NCBI RefSeq assembly: GCF_001562275.1
Contig: NZ_CP014304.1
Coordinates: forward strand, 2,914,001 to 2,978,000
DNA: 64,000 bases
Origin: Hymenobacter sp. PAMC 26628
Lineage (GTDB): Bacteria > Bacteroidota > Bacteroidia > Cytophagales > Hymenobacteraceae
Direction of reading: 5' to 3'
Below, piece by piece: positions 42,838 to 52,110 of the stretch. The notes beneath the pieces are model-generated. The model had not been told where the DNA came from. It made no database searches and saw only the letters and a program-made list of their open reading frames with translations. Positions within the stretch are counted from its first letter, which is position 1; every line of letters starts with the position of its first letter. The translations under genes were made by a program, and so were the position numbers.

Positions 42838-45252
42838 ATGAGAACGTTGAAATTGCGGCTGCTGGTACTGCTGGGGATTGTGTGGGGCACGGCGGGCACG
42901 GCCTGGGCCCAGGGAGGCGTGGTGCGCGGCACGTTGCAGGAAGTGGGCACCAACAAGCCCGTGTCGTTTGCCAGCGTGGTGTTGCTGCACAGCCCCGACT
43001 CGACTTTTGTGGCCGGGGCCCAGGCCGACGACGCGGGTGTGTTTGAGCTGGGCAAGCTGCCGCTGGGGCCCTACATACTGCGGGCTACGGCCGTGGGCTA
43101 CCGCACCGGGCGGCGGGCCATCAGCCTCACGGCCAGCAGCCCGGCCTTGGTAATGGGCACGCTGCACCTGCGCCCGGCCGCTACCCAGCTCACGGACGTG
43201 GTGGTTACGGCCGAGCGCCCCGTGCTAAGCGGCGGGCTCGACAAAAAAGTGGTGGACGTGACCAAAGACCTGACCGTGACCGGGGGCACGGCCATCGACG
43301 TGCTGCAAAACGTGCCCTCCGTGACCGTGGACCAGACCGGGGCGGTGAGCATCCGGGGCTCGGGCGGGGTCACGATTTTCATCGACGGCAAGCCCACCGG
43401 CACCACCCTGGACCAGATTCCGGCCAGCAGCATCCAGAGCGTGGAGGTCATCACCAACCCCTCGGCGCGCTACGACGCCAGCGGGGCGGGCGGCATCCTG
43501 AACATCATCCTCAAAAAGGAGCGCCGCGACGGCCTGAACGGCCAGGTGAGCGCCACCGGTGGCACCGGCGACAAGGCCAACGCCTCCCTGGGCCTCAACT
43601 ACCGCAGGGGCAAGCTCAACGTATTTGGGCAGTACGACTACCGCCGCGACCGCCGCCGCACCAACGGCACCCTCGACCAAACCACGGCGGGCGGCACCGG
43701 CACGTTGCTCTTGCACCAAGACCGCCAGGGCGTCACGCTGCAAACCTCACACGCCGCCCGCCTGGGCTTCGACTACGACTTCACGCCCGAGCAGTCCATC
43801 ACGCTGGCCGTGCAGCCGCGCTTCAACCCCACTTCGGCCGACGAAACGCTGGACTCGCGGCAGGTGAACCAGACGGCGGGCGACCAGCCCGTGCTGGCGG
43901 GCACCAACCGCCGGAACAACGCCACCACCGGCACCTTCCGCGCGGCCGACGTGACGCTCGACTACCGCCACACCTGGGCCCAACACCCGGGCCGCGAGCT
44001 GACGGCCAGCGCGGTATACACGCCCCTGCTGGGGGATAATAGCGTCGCCTCTGGCATCGTGTACCTCGACAACAGCCAAGTGGCCCAGCAGCAGCGCACC
44101 ACCAACCACACCGCCCAGGGCACGGCCCAGGTTGATTACGTGCACCCGCTGGGCGAGAAAAGCCGCTTCGAGCTGGGGGCCCGCAGCAGCCTGCGGCAGT
44201 ACGATTTGCGCTACACGTTTGCCAGTACGCCGGCGTTGAATTTCGACCCGTCGAACCAGTTTATTTACCAGCAGTACGTGCAGGCGGCGTACGGCATCTA
44301 CGCCGGGGCCCTCCAGAAACTTAGCTACCAAGTGGGTTTGCGGGCCGAGCAAACCAACCTGAACGGCACCCAGCTGGCGGGCAGCAACCCCCCGTTTAGC
44401 CAGCGCTACCTCAGCCTGTTTCCGAGCGCGGCGCTGACCTACGAGCTACCCCACGACCAGCAGGTGCGCCTGGGCTACACCAAGCGCATCGGCCGGCCCG
44501 ATGCGGGCGAGCTGAACCCCTTCACCGACCGCTCCGACCCGCTGAACCTGCAGACTGGTAACCCGCAGCTGCTGCCCGAATACGTGCACTCGGTGGAGCT
44601 GGGCTACGAGCGCACCTTCGCCGGGGGGCGCAGCCTGAGCAGCACGGCCTTCTACCGCCTCGAAACCAACACGGCCCAGGGCTTCCGCCAGGTGATAACG
44701 GACCCGCTGACGGGCAACGTCGTCACGAGCACCACCCGCCTGAACCTGGGGAAGGAAACCTCCTACGGGCTAGAGGTAGTGGCCGCAAGCCCGCTCACGG
44801 CCTTCTGGAAAATGAACGTGACGGCTTCCACGTTTCGCCGCCTCATCCGGGGCGGCGTGGCCAGTACGCCCATCAACACGGCCAGCCAAGTGTACACGGC
44901 CCGCCTGAACAACACCTTCGCGCTCAGCAAAAAACTCGACGCCCAGCTGGCGCTCAACTACCGCTCGCCCATCAATTCGGCCCAGGGCACGCGCAGCGCC
45001 AACTTCAACGTCGACGTGGCGGCCAAGTATGCCGTGCTCGGCGACCGGGGCACCGTCACGCTGCGCGTGGCCGATGTATTCAACACGCTGCACTTCGACT
45101 ACACCGCCTACGGGGCCGACTTCTCCACCGCCAGCCACTTCAAGCGCGAGTCGCGCATCGCCTTCCTGGGCTTTGCCTACCGCTTCGGGCAAAACCAAAC
45201 CGCCCGCCAGAAGAAGGCTGCGGCCGAGGACAACGGCGGCGGCTTCGAGTAA
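42838..45252 (+). CDS. TonB-dependent receptor-like outer-membrane protein (OMP_b-brl_3 type)
   Basis: The start is placed at ATG 42838, which begins a signal peptide (cleavage near TAWAQG); the frame from 42763 would cross the terminator. The 804 residues comprise a carboxypeptidase-regulatory-like domain (VRGTLQEVGTNKPVSFASVV), a plug (VVTAERPVLSGGLDKKVVDV; VEVITNPSARYDASGAGGIL) and a barrel domain of the type found in Bacteroidetes putative receptors. No SusD partner is present. The ligand is unknown. It stands alone between a terminator and the hairpin repeat with the IS element. Confidence 0.92.
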   Translation: MRTLKLRLLVLLGIVWGTAGTAWAQGGVVRGTLQEVGTNKPVSFASVVLLHSPDSTFVAGAQADDAGVFELGKLPLGPYILRATAVGYRTGRRAISLTASSPALVMGTLHLRPAATQLTDVVVTAERPVLSGGLDKKVVDVTKDLTVTGGTAIDVLQNVPSVTVDQTGAVSIRGSGGVTIFIDGKPTGTTLDQIPASSIQSVEVITNPSARYDASGAGGILNIILKKERRDGLNGQVSATGGTGDKANASLGLNYRRGKLNVFGQYDYRRDRRRTNGTLDQTTAGGTGTLLLHQDRQGVTLQTSHAARLGFDYDFTPEQSITLAVQPRFNPTSADETLDSRQVNQTAGDQPVLAGTNRRNNATTGTFRAADVTLDYRHTWAQHPGRELTASAVYTPLLGDNSVASGIVYLDNSQVAQQQRTTNHTAQGTAQVDYVHPLGEKSRFELGARSSLRQYDLRYTFASTPALNFDPSNQFIYQQYVQAAYGIYAGALQKLSYQVGLRAEQTNLNGTQLAGSNPPFSQRYLSLFPSAALTYELPHDQQVRLGYTKRIGRPDAGELNPFTDRSDPLNLQTGNPQLLPEYVHSVELGYERTFAGGRSLSSTAFYRLETNTAQGFRQVITDPLTGNVVTSTTRLNLGKETSYGLEVVAASPLTAFWKMNVTASTFRRLIRGGVASTPINTASQVYTARLNNTFALSKKLDAQLALNYRSPINSAQGTRSANFNVDVAAKYAVLGDRGTVTLRVADVFNTLHFDYTAYGADFSTASHFKRESRIAFLGFAYRFGQNQTARQKKAAAEDNGGGFE

Positions 45253-45340
45253 GAGTTATCGCAATGATTATCAACAATATATTAAGCCGTTGAGCACTAG
45301 ATTTGAGTTATAATAAAAAGGCATTTGGACCAATTAAAAC

Positions 45341-45446
45341 GGTCCTGTTCATCTGGCGTCCGCGCAGCCGAAGCATCCCTACTGAGTAAGTAAATAATTA
45401 CTTGCGCGGTAGGGATGCTTCGGCTGCGCGGACGCCAGATGAACAG
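45341..45446. repeat. Hairpin repeat, family 1, copy E, interrupted by an IS element
   Basis: Arms CTGTTCATCTGGCGTCCGCG... (from 45345) and its complement (to 45446) pair over nearly 40 nt. The distal arm is continued on the far side of the IS element: GACGG at 46571-46575 pairs with the CCGTC/CGGTC equivalent at about 45340-45344. The original hairpin thus spanned the insertion point. The inner arm is shared with copy C. Confidence 0.82.
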
Positions 45447-46563
45447 CTGATATTACGCGGTGAATTGGGCTAATTGCTGGTACATGGCTTTGAGTCCGGT
45501 CAAATATAGTTGTGCTTTCAAGCGAAAATGCCCAATGCCGCACTTGAGTTTGAGCGCTTCTAACTTGGTGTAAGCCAGAATAGCGGCAAAAAAATGATTG
45601 GCTTGGGTGTCGGGCGTTTTGGTGGGCGACTTGCCCATCGACGCATTCTGTTTGAGGGATTTGTGGTATTCTTCGACTTTCCACCGTCTCTGGTAAATCG
45701 CCGCCAACTGGGCTTGGTTCAGGGTCGTGTCGCTGCTGACCAGGTAGAGCACGCCCTGCGAACCGTCTTTGTTTGTAAAGACTTGCCTGGTCACGAGCAC
45801 CGCCGGTTGGACGGACCGCAAAAAGACGCGCAGGGGCTGCTCCTCGGGAAAAACAAGGGTATCGACGGCCTGAAACCGGCCTTGCGCCCGCGCGGCCTCG
45901 CTCAAGGCCACCGTGCGCGAGGATTCGAGCGCCACGACGAAGTGGTGGCCCAGGGCCCGCACGGCATTCAGGTTTTCGGCCGAGGCGTACCAACTGTCGG
46001 CCAGCAGGTACCGATAGGCCACTTGCTGCTGGGCCACGCGCAGCATGGCCCGCAGGTGCTCGTTCTTGGTGTACTTGCTTTTGGCTTTGGTTTGCTGGGT
46101 TTTGGCGTCCCAGACGGCCTCGGTTTTTTCGATGAGTTCCACGGCGATGGGCACGGCCAACGCGCCGGCCTGGTAGAGCAGGCTCACGAAGTTAAGCCCC
46201 TTGACAAAGCGGCCCTGGCCGTGGTCCCAGTGCGTACAAATCAGGGCGCTGGGGTCGGTGTGCGCCTTCTCCAGGACAGAATCGTCGACGATAAGCACCG
46301 CAAACTCGTCGGCCGGCCGCTGCTGCTCGGCCCGGCGAATCAGCGGCTTGGCTTGCCGCCAGACCTGCTCGGAATCCAGGTACGAGCCACTGAGCCAGCG
46401 CGTCACCTGGTCGTGGCTCACCGCCCCGCCCAGCAACCGCGACAAACCCGTGGCCGAGGTTTGACCCGTCGAGCTAATCAGATAATCCGTGTATAAGTCC
46501 AGCGTGCAGGTCATGGCGGCAAGCAGTGAAAGGGGCAAACCTTAATTTAGCGCGTAACATCAG
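45447..46563 (-). mobile_element. IS4-superfamily insertion sequence with 7-bp target duplication
   Basis: Terminal inverted repeats CTGATATTACGCGGTGAATT (45447-45466) and AATTTAGCGCGTAACATCAG (46544-46563) match at 17 of 20 positions. The direct repeat TGAACAG flanks both ends (45440-45446 and 46564-46570). Length is 1117 bp with one transposase gene whose stop codon lies inside the left terminal repeat. The sharp repeats and intact gene point to a recent and possibly active copy. Confidence 0.9.
45453..46538 (-). CDS. IS4-superfamily DDE transposase
   Basis: 361 residues from ATG 46538 (an alternative ATG at 46514). The RNase-H-like catalytic core shows the first Asp in AVLIVDDSVLEK, the second in YRYLLADSWYAS, and the YREK signature Y-x2-R-x3-E-x6-K in YQRRWKVEEYHKSLKQ, which defines the IS4 superfamily. 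A beta-rich insertion separates the second Asp from the Glu. The frame is intact. The gene fills almost the whole element. Confidence 0.93.
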   Translation of the reverse strand: MPLSLLAAMTCTLDLYTDYLISSTGQTSATGLSRLLGGAVSHDQVTRWLSGSYLDSEQVWRQAKPLIRRAEQQRPADEFAVLIVDDSVLEKAHTDPSALICTHWDHGQGRFVKGLNFVSLLYQAGALAVPIAVELIEKTEAVWDAKTQQTKAKSKYTKNEHLRAMLRVAQQQVAYRYLLADSWYASAENLNAVRALGHHFVVALESSRTVALSEAARAQGRFQAVDTLVFPEEQPLRVFLRSVQPAVLVTRQVFTNKDGSQGVLYLVSSDTTLNQAQLAAIYQRRWKVEEYHKSLKQNASMGKSPTKTPDTQANHFFAAILAYTKLEALKLKCGIGHFRLKAQLYLTGLKAMYQQLAQFTA

Positions 46564-46615
46564 TGAACAGGACGGGAAATTAATTAATGGGGGCCCTAAT
46601 AATTAATTCCCTCAC

Positions 46616-47440
46616 CTATTTAATTACCTGTGCTTTCAGGTCGAAATCAGCCGTGGGGGGCTGGGGGTCCATGTTTTCCAGGGTGGCGACTACGATTTCG
46701 GTAATGGCCAGGTCGCGCGTCCACTTGTGGTCGGCGGGCACCACAAACCAGGGCGCGTCATCGGTGGAGCAGTGGGCCAGGGCATCGCTGTACACATCCT
46801 GGTAGTCGTCCCAGCGGGCGCGCTCTTTTAAGTCGCCAGGCGCGTATTTCCAGCGCTTGGCCGGGTCGTCAAGGCGGGCCTGGAGGCGTTCAGCCTGCTC
46901 TTTTTTGGAGATGTGCAGGAAGAACTTGAGGATCTGCGTGCCGTTGCGGGTCAGCAGCTGCTCGAAGTTGTTGATGTCGTCGAAGCGCTGGTGGGCCGTT
47001 TTCTTGTCTATCAGGCCGTGCACGCGGGTCACGAGCACGTCTTCGTAGTGCGAGCGGTTGAACACCCCGATGTGGCCCCGCGACGGCGCCTTAAGGTGGA
47101 CGCGCCACAGGAAATCGTGCGCCAGCTCGGCCGGCGAGGGGGCCTTGAACGCCGCCACCTGGACGCCGGCCGGGTTTACGCCCGTGAGCAGGTTGCCGAT
47201 GGCTCCGTCCTTGCCCCCCGTGTCCATGGCCTGGAACACCAGCAGCAGGCTGCGCTGGTGCTCGGCGTAGAGGTTTTCCTGAAGCTCGGCCAGGCGCTGG
47301 CGCAGGGCGGCCAGGCGCGGCAGGGCCGATTCCTTGTGGGCGTACTTTTCATCAAAGGGGCCCTTGGCGTCGGTAGCCACGTCGGCCAGCTTAAAGTGCT
47401 TGTCTTTGACGAGCACGGCGGGGGTTTCGGGGTATTTCAT
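46616..47440 (-). CDS. Polyphosphate kinase 2 family protein
   Basis: The start is placed at ATG 47440 (MKYPETPAVLVKDKHFKLAD); the longer frame from 47596 adds an unrelated basic leader. The 274 residues show Walker A FQAMDTGGKDGAIGNLL, the lid/Arg motifs LWRVHLKAPSRGHIGVFNRS and HYEDVLVTRVHGL, and FLHISKKEQAERLQARLDDP, all typical of PPK2. The enzyme transfers phosphate between polyphosphate and nucleotides (AMP, ADP or GDP) in the cytoplasm. It has no operon partner here. Confidence 0.94.
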   Translation of the reverse strand: MKYPETPAVLVKDKHFKLADVATDAKGPFDEKYAHKESALPRLAALRQRLAELQENLYAEHQRSLLLVFQAMDTGGKDGAIGNLLTGVNPAGVQVAAFKAPSPAELAHDFLWRVHLKAPSRGHIGVFNRSHYEDVLVTRVHGLIDKKTAHQRFDDINNFEQLLTRNGTQILKFFLHISKKEQAERLQARLDDPAKRWKYAPGDLKERARWDDYQDVYSDALAHCSTDDAPWFVVPADHKWTRDLAITEIVVATLENMDPQPPTADFDLKAQVIK

Positions 47441-47636
47441 GGCACGTTTTACGGAAATATTATCCTGACCGCCGGTGGCGCAGGGCCGGGGCCCAAAAAA
47501 TAAACGAAAAGCATCCCATTTTGCGTTAGCATACTGGTGGCCCGCTTGGCCGCCGCGGGGGCTCCGGCCGATTTTTTCTGGCCGGCTGCTTGCCACTTTG
47601 CTTCGTTGCTTTCACTCGCTTTTTTCACCGTTCGCT

Positions 47637-48569
47637 ATGCCGACGCTTGTAACCCGTTTTCTTCGCCACGTGGCCCTCGGGCTGCTGGTAGCGCTTTCGC
47701 TTGCCGGCACTGCCGGGGCCCAAACCGCGGCCCCGGCCGCCACCGGCATTATCCAGGAAATTACCAACGTGGTGGGCTTGCAGCCCCGCTTCGAGCTGCG
47801 CGCCACCCGCGAGGTTGATAACGCCGCAGCCGTGGTGTACGGCGGCAAGCGCTACCTGCTCTACAACCCCGATTTCCTGGCCGCCGTGAACCGCGCCGGC
47901 CGCACCGACTGGGGCGGCATCAGCATTTTAGCCCACGAAATGGGCCACCACCTCAACGGCCACACGCTGCGCGCTGGCGGCTCCAACCCGCAGGACGAGC
48001 TGGAGGCCGACGAATTTTCGGGCTTCGTGCTGCGCAAGTTGGGGGCCAGCTTGGCCCAGGCCCAAGCCGCCCTGGCCGCCGTGGCCGACGACGAGGGCTC
48101 GGCCAGCCACCCCGGCCGCACGCCGCGCCTGGCCGCCATCGGCACGGGCTGGCGGCGCGCCGAAACCCAGATTGCCGCCAGCCGCCAGGGCCCCGCGCCG
48201 TCGGCCGCGCCCGTGGCGCTGGCCCCGGCCGCACGCCGCGCCGTGGGTGCCCCGGCCCGCGTTACCCAGGCAGATGAGGCTGACGACGAAGACGATGCTA
48301 GCGCAAGTAGTTCCACTACGCCGGTGCGCTTGGTGGGCCAGCTCACCTTCCGCAACCACCCCGACCAGCCCTACTACCTCACCAGCGGCCTGAACGTGGT
48401 GCGCGTGGCCGACGATGACACCCCCGTGGTGGTGGGCCACCTCACCCGCACCAACAGCACCGATTTTCCCTACGTGCTGGTGGACGGCCGGCAGCGCCGC
48501 TTGTTCATTTCGGCCCGCGGCGACGTGTACGATCCGCAGGGCCAGTGCGTAGCCACCCTGCACGAGTAG
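47637..48569 (+). CDS. Secreted M48-like zinc metalloprotease
   Basis: The start is placed at ATG 47637, giving a signal peptide (cleavage near TAGAQTAA). The 310 residues contain SILAHEMGHHLNGHTL, the HExxH zinc site, with the third ligand in ELEADEFSGF (E-x3-D). This is the M48/YggG-like arrangement. A Pro/Ala-rich linker of about 60 residues leads to a C-terminal domain (QPYYLTSGLNVVRVADDDTP and LFISARGDVYDPQGQ) of unknown role. Probable function is periplasmic protein quality control. Confidence 0.88.
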   Translation: MPTLVTRFLRHVALGLLVALSLAGTAGAQTAAPAATGIIQEITNVVGLQPRFELRATREVDNAAAVVYGGKRYLLYNPDFLAAVNRAGRTDWGGISILAHEMGHHLNGHTLRAGGSNPQDELEADEFSGFVLRKLGASLAQAQAALAAVADDEGSASHPGRTPRLAAIGTGWRRAETQIAASRQGPAPSAAPVALAPAARRAVGAPARVTQADEADDEDDASASSSTTPVRLVGQLTFRNHPDQPYYLTSGLNVVRVADDDTPVVVGHLTRTNSTDFPYVLVDGRQRRLFISARGDVYDPQGQCVATLHE

Positions 48570-48638
48570 GGCCCCGGGGCGGGCGGTATCGCGCGGGGCC
48601 CTAATTTCAGGCCCTCATTCCCTACCCTCCCCCAACGC

Positions 48639-50807
48639 ATGATACAAAACATTGCCCGCCGTGCGGGCATGGCCGGGGCCCTGCTGCTGGCCGCCGCCGC
48701 CACGCAGGCCCAAGTGGGCCCCGGCACCCAGTGGACCAAAGACGGCTACGGCTACTTCCAGGTGCAGCAAGACGAAGTTGTGCAACTCGACGCCCGCAAG
48801 CCGGGCGCGGGCACTACGCTCCTCAGCAAGCAGCAGCTAACGCCCACCGGCCAGGCCGCCCCATTGAAAGTGCGCCGCTTTTCGCTCTCCGACGACGGCC
48901 AGCGGGTGCTGCTGAACACCAACACCAAGAAGGTCTGGCGCTACGACACCCGCGGCGACTACTGGCTGTACGACCTGAAAACCAAGCAGCTCGTGCAGCT
49001 CGGCAAAGGCCGGCCCGAGTCGTCGCTGATGTTCGCCAAGTTCTCGCCCGACGGCAGCAAGGTGGCCTACGTGAGCGAGCACAACCTGTACGTGGAGAAC
49101 CTGGCCGACCACGCCATCACGGCCCTCACCACCGACGGCACTGACCGCCTCATCAACGGCACCTTCGATTGGGTGTACGAGGAGGAGCTGGACTGCCGCG
49201 ACGGCTTCCGCTGGGCCCCCAACGGCCAGAGCCTGGCTTACTGGCAGCTCGATGCCACTAAGACGCGCAACTACCTGATGCTGAATACCACGTCGGCGCT
49301 CTACCCCTACACCGTGCCCGTGGAGTACCCCGTGGTGGGCGAAGACCCCAGCCGCTGCCGCGTGGGCGTGGTGCCCGTGGCAGGGGGCCCCACCCGGTGG
49401 ATGGACATCCCTGGCGATGCCGTGCAGCACTACCTGCCGCGCATGGAGTGGGCCGGTCCCGCCGAGCTGATTGTGCAGCAGTTGAACCGCCGCCAGAACG
49501 AGAGCAAAATCATGCTCTGCAACACGGCCACCGGGGCCGCGCGGGCCATTTACAGCGAAACCGACAAGGCCTGGGTGGATGCCAAGAACGGCGCCGTGGG
49601 CTGGAACTGGATCGAGGGCGGCAAGAAGTTCGTGTGGGCCAGCGAAAAGGACGGCTGGCGCCACCTCTACGCCGTGGACCGCGCCGGCCACGAGCAGCTG
49701 CTCACCAAGGGCAACTACGACGTGATTAGCCTCGAAGCCATCGACGAGCGCGCCGGCACCGTGTACTTCATGGCCTCGCCCGCCAACGCCACCCAAACCT
49801 ACCTCTACCGCGTGCCGCTGAAGGGCGGCGCCGCCACCCGCGTAACGCCCGCGGGCCTGGCCGGCTCGCACGGCTACGACGTTTCGCCCAACGGCAAGCT
49901 GGCCCTGCACAACTACTCCAGCACCAGCGCCTTCCCCACTGCCGACGTGGTGAGCCTGCCCGCCCACCAGCGTCTGAGCGGCGGCGAAGTGCCCGCGCAA
50001 GCCAAGAACATCAAGGCCCCCAAAACGGAGTTTTTTCAGGTGAAAACCGCCGACGGCGTGACCCTCGACGGCTGGATGGTGAAGCCTACTAACTTCGACC
50101 CCGCCAAGAAATACCCCATCGTGTTTTACGTGTACGGCGAGCCCGCCAGCCAAACCGTGACGGACCGCTTCGGCACGGGCGCCAACCGCCTCTATCAGGG
50201 CAGCATGGCCGACGACGGCTACATCTACGCCTCGCTCGACAACCGGGGGGCCCCGGCGCCGCGCGGCCGCGAATTTCGCAAGGCCATTTACCACAACATC
50301 GGCAGCCTCAACATCCGCGACCAGGCCCTGGGGGCCCAGGAAGTGCTGAAAAACAGTTTTGTGGACACCAGCCGCGTGGCGGTGTGGGGCTGGAGCGGCG
50401 GCGGCTCGTCCACGCTCAGCCTGCTGATGCAGTACCCGAAGATTTACAAGACGGGCATCTCCATCGCCGCTGTCGATAACCAACTCAACTACGACAATAT
50501 TTACCAGGAGCGCTACATGGGCCTATTGCCCGAGGACAAGCACTTCTTCGTGGACAACTCGCCGCTGGCCCACGCCAAGGACTTGCGCGGCCACCTGCTG
50601 CTCATCCACGGCACCGGCGACGACAACGTGCACTACAACAACGCCGAGCAGATGATTAACGAGTTGGTGAAGAACAATAAAACCTTCCAGCTGATGAGCT
50701 ACCCCAACCGCACCCACAGCATCTCGGAAGGCGAAGGCACCAGCCGCCACTTGTCGAGCACCTATACCAAATTCCTGAAGGAAAACTGCCCCCCCGGCGG
50801 CCGCTAG
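48639..50807 (+). CDS. S9B dipeptidyl-peptidase IV-family serine peptidase
   Basis: 722 residues with a signal peptide (cleavage near ATQAQVG). The N-terminal propeller has the DPP-IV substrate motif WVYEEELDCRDGFRWAPNG (double Glu that binds the peptide N-terminus). The alpha/beta-hydrolase domain carries the triad: Ser586 in GWSGGGSS, Asp near 661-662 in HGTGDDNVHYNN, and His693 in NRTHSISEG. It releases X-Pro dipeptides in the periplasm for peptide nutrition. Single gene. Confidence 0.95.
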   Translation: MIQNIARRAGMAGALLLAAAATQAQVGPGTQWTKDGYGYFQVQQDEVVQLDARKPGAGTTLLSKQQLTPTGQAAPLKVRRFSLSDDGQRVLLNTNTKKVWRYDTRGDYWLYDLKTKQLVQLGKGRPESSLMFAKFSPDGSKVAYVSEHNLYVENLADHAITALTTDGTDRLINGTFDWVYEEELDCRDGFRWAPNGQSLAYWQLDATKTRNYLMLNTTSALYPYTVPVEYPVVGEDPSRCRVGVVPVAGGPTRWMDIPGDAVQHYLPRMEWAGPAELIVQQLNRRQNESKIMLCNTATGAARAIYSETDKAWVDAKNGAVGWNWIEGGKKFVWASEKDGWRHLYAVDRAGHEQLLTKGNYDVISLEAIDERAGTVYFMASPANATQTYLYRVPLKGGAATRVTPAGLAGSHGYDVSPNGKLALHNYSSTSAFPTADVVSLPAHQRLSGGEVPAQAKNIKAPKTEFFQVKTADGVTLDGWMVKPTNFDPAKKYPIVFYVYGEPASQTVTDRFGTGANRLYQGSMADDGYIYASLDNRGAPAPRGREFRKAIYHNIGSLNIRDQALGAQEVLKNSFVDTSRVAVWGWSGGGSSTLSLLMQYPKIYKTGISIAAVDNQLNYDNIYQERYMGLLPEDKHFFVDNSPLAHAKDLRGHLLLIHGTGDDNVHYNNAEQMINELVKNNKTFQLMSYPNRTHSISEGEGTSRHLSSTYTKFLKENCPPGGR

Positions 50808-50903
50808 GGCCCCGGGGCGGTGTACGTGACGGCGGCCTGTACACCACTCGGAAATCACTCTGGGCCCCTGGGGCAATAACCCTTGGGCCCGTTCGTAAGA
50901 AAG

Positions 50904-50977
50904 CAGCAGCGGCGGATGGTTGAGCAAGAAGCGTGAACAAAGCCGTTCACCTTTTTCTTAATCACCCGCCGCTGCTC
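50904..50977. repeat. Long imperfect hairpin upstream of mutM
   Basis: The outer arms AGCAGCGGCGG and CCGCCGCTGCT pair perfectly. The inner GTGAAC/GTTCAC stem closes around AAAGCC, and the stretch between pairs imperfectly, giving arms of about 34 nt each. It begins about 95 bp after the S9 peptidase stop and ends 15 bp before the mutM ATG, so it is either a terminator of the former or a leader structure of the latter. Confidence 0.65.
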
Positions 50978-50991
50978 TTTTATTCTCCCCA

Positions 50992-51822
50992 ATGCCCGAA
51001 TTACCCGAAGTCGAAACCTACCGCCGTTTCATTGACGAAGTGGCCGTGGGCCAGACAATTACCGGCCTCGACGTGAACGATGCCCACGTGCTGGCCGTGC
51101 CCGAAGCCGAGTTGCGCGCCGCCCTGCTGGGCCGCACCATCACCGGCACCAGCCGCCTGGGCAAAAACTGCTTCGTGGAACTCGACAACGGCCGCTTGCT
51201 GGTGCTGCACTTCGGCATGACCGGCGACATCGGGGCCTACCGCGACGCGCCCGACGCCCCGCGCTTCACCCGCGTGGCCTGGCACTTGAGCGACTCGGGC
51301 CTGAACCTGGCCTTCATCGACCCGCGCAAGTTCGGCCGCATCCGCCTGGCCGACAGCGCCGCCGCCTATCAAAAAGCCAAAAAACTGGGCCCCGACGCGC
51401 TGCAAATCAGCGCCGCCGAGCTGCACGAGAAGCTCAGCCGCCGCCGGGTGTTTGTCAAGCCGCTGCTGCTCGACCAGGGCCTCGCCGCCGGCCTCGGCAA
51501 CTGGATTGTGGACGAGGTGCTATTCCAGGCCAAGATCCACCCCGAACGCATCGGTAATTCGGTGAGCGAAAAGGAAGTGGGGGCCCTGCACGCCGCCATC
51601 CAGCTGGTGCTCACCACTGCCATTCAGCACGAGGCCAACTACCGGAATTTCCCCAAGTCGTTCCTCATCCACGCCCGCGAGTGGGACGAATCGGCCACGC
51701 CGGGCTCCGACGCGCACACCTTTTGCCCGCGCCACCCCAAAACCAAGATTGAGAAAACCTACGTGGGCGGCCGCGCCACCTACACTTGCCCCAAGTGCCA
51801 GCCCGCGCCCAGCCCCAGCTAG
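50992..51822 (+). CDS. mutM: Formamidopyrimidine-DNA glycosylase
   Basis: 276 residues beginning MPELPEVETYRR, the signature in which Pro2 is the catalytic nucleophile and Glu3 assists. The conserved Lys is in SRLGKNCFVELD. The helix-two-turns-helix region reads GLAAGLGNWIVDEVLFQAKIHPE. The C-terminal zinc finger is CPRH...YTCPKCQ, with His in place of the usual second Cys. It excises oxidised purines such as 8-oxoguanine and nicks the abasic site. The substituted finger still has four plausible zinc ligands. Confidence 0.94.
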   Translation: MPELPEVETYRRFIDEVAVGQTITGLDVNDAHVLAVPEAELRAALLGRTITGTSRLGKNCFVELDNGRLLVLHFGMTGDIGAYRDAPDAPRFTRVAWHLSDSGLNLAFIDPRKFGRIRLADSAAAYQKAKKLGPDALQISAAELHEKLSRRRVFVKPLLLDQGLAAGLGNWIVDEVLFQAKIHPERIGNSVSEKEVGALHAAIQLVLTTAIQHEANYRNFPKSFLIHAREWDESATPGSDAHTFCPRHPKTKIEKTYVGGRATYTCPKCQPAPSPS

Positions 51823-51840
51823 AGGTTAACTAGATGTTAG

Positions 51841-52110
51841 CTAGAGATTTAGGAACGTGTAGCCGCACGACCCCAGCCCAATTAAAAACACGAGCAAGCC
51901 CGCCAAGGCAAAGTATTTCACCCAATGCGGCCAGTCCAAAAGCGCGGCGACAAAAAGCGCCAGCACGTCGCACCCAGCCAATCCGAGCAGCTAGAGGAAT
52001 AGCCCATCGGCCACGTCGCGCGGGTGCGGGGCCCCAGTCACGGCATCACGTACGGCCACAGAGTAGACCAGGGCCCCGAACAGCACGATGGCGCTAGCAA
52101 CGGCACTCAC
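51841..52110 (-). pseudogene. Disrupted small membrane-protein ORF
   Basis: On the minus strand a frame from GTG near 52110 reads SAVASAIVLFGALVYSVAVR and continues hydrophobic to DVADGLFL, where TAG (51991-51993) interrupts it. It then continues in frame as LLGLAGCDVLALFVAALLDW through another hydrophobic segment to TAG at 51841. Three or four membrane helices would result without the internal stop. I do not recognise the family. It directly follows the decayed Lgt-like gene, so the stop is probably decay rather than recoding. Confidence 0.5.

Noticed and set aside
918..45446. CRISPR-like array from the recurring palindromes
   Set aside because: The copies are single, kilobases apart and are long self-complementary stems, without regular repeat-spacer units or cas genes.
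51991..51993. Recoded in-frame TAG in the small membrane ORF
   Set aside because: It sits in a zone with several frameshifts next to an IS element and no recoding signal was seen; ordinary decay is simpler.
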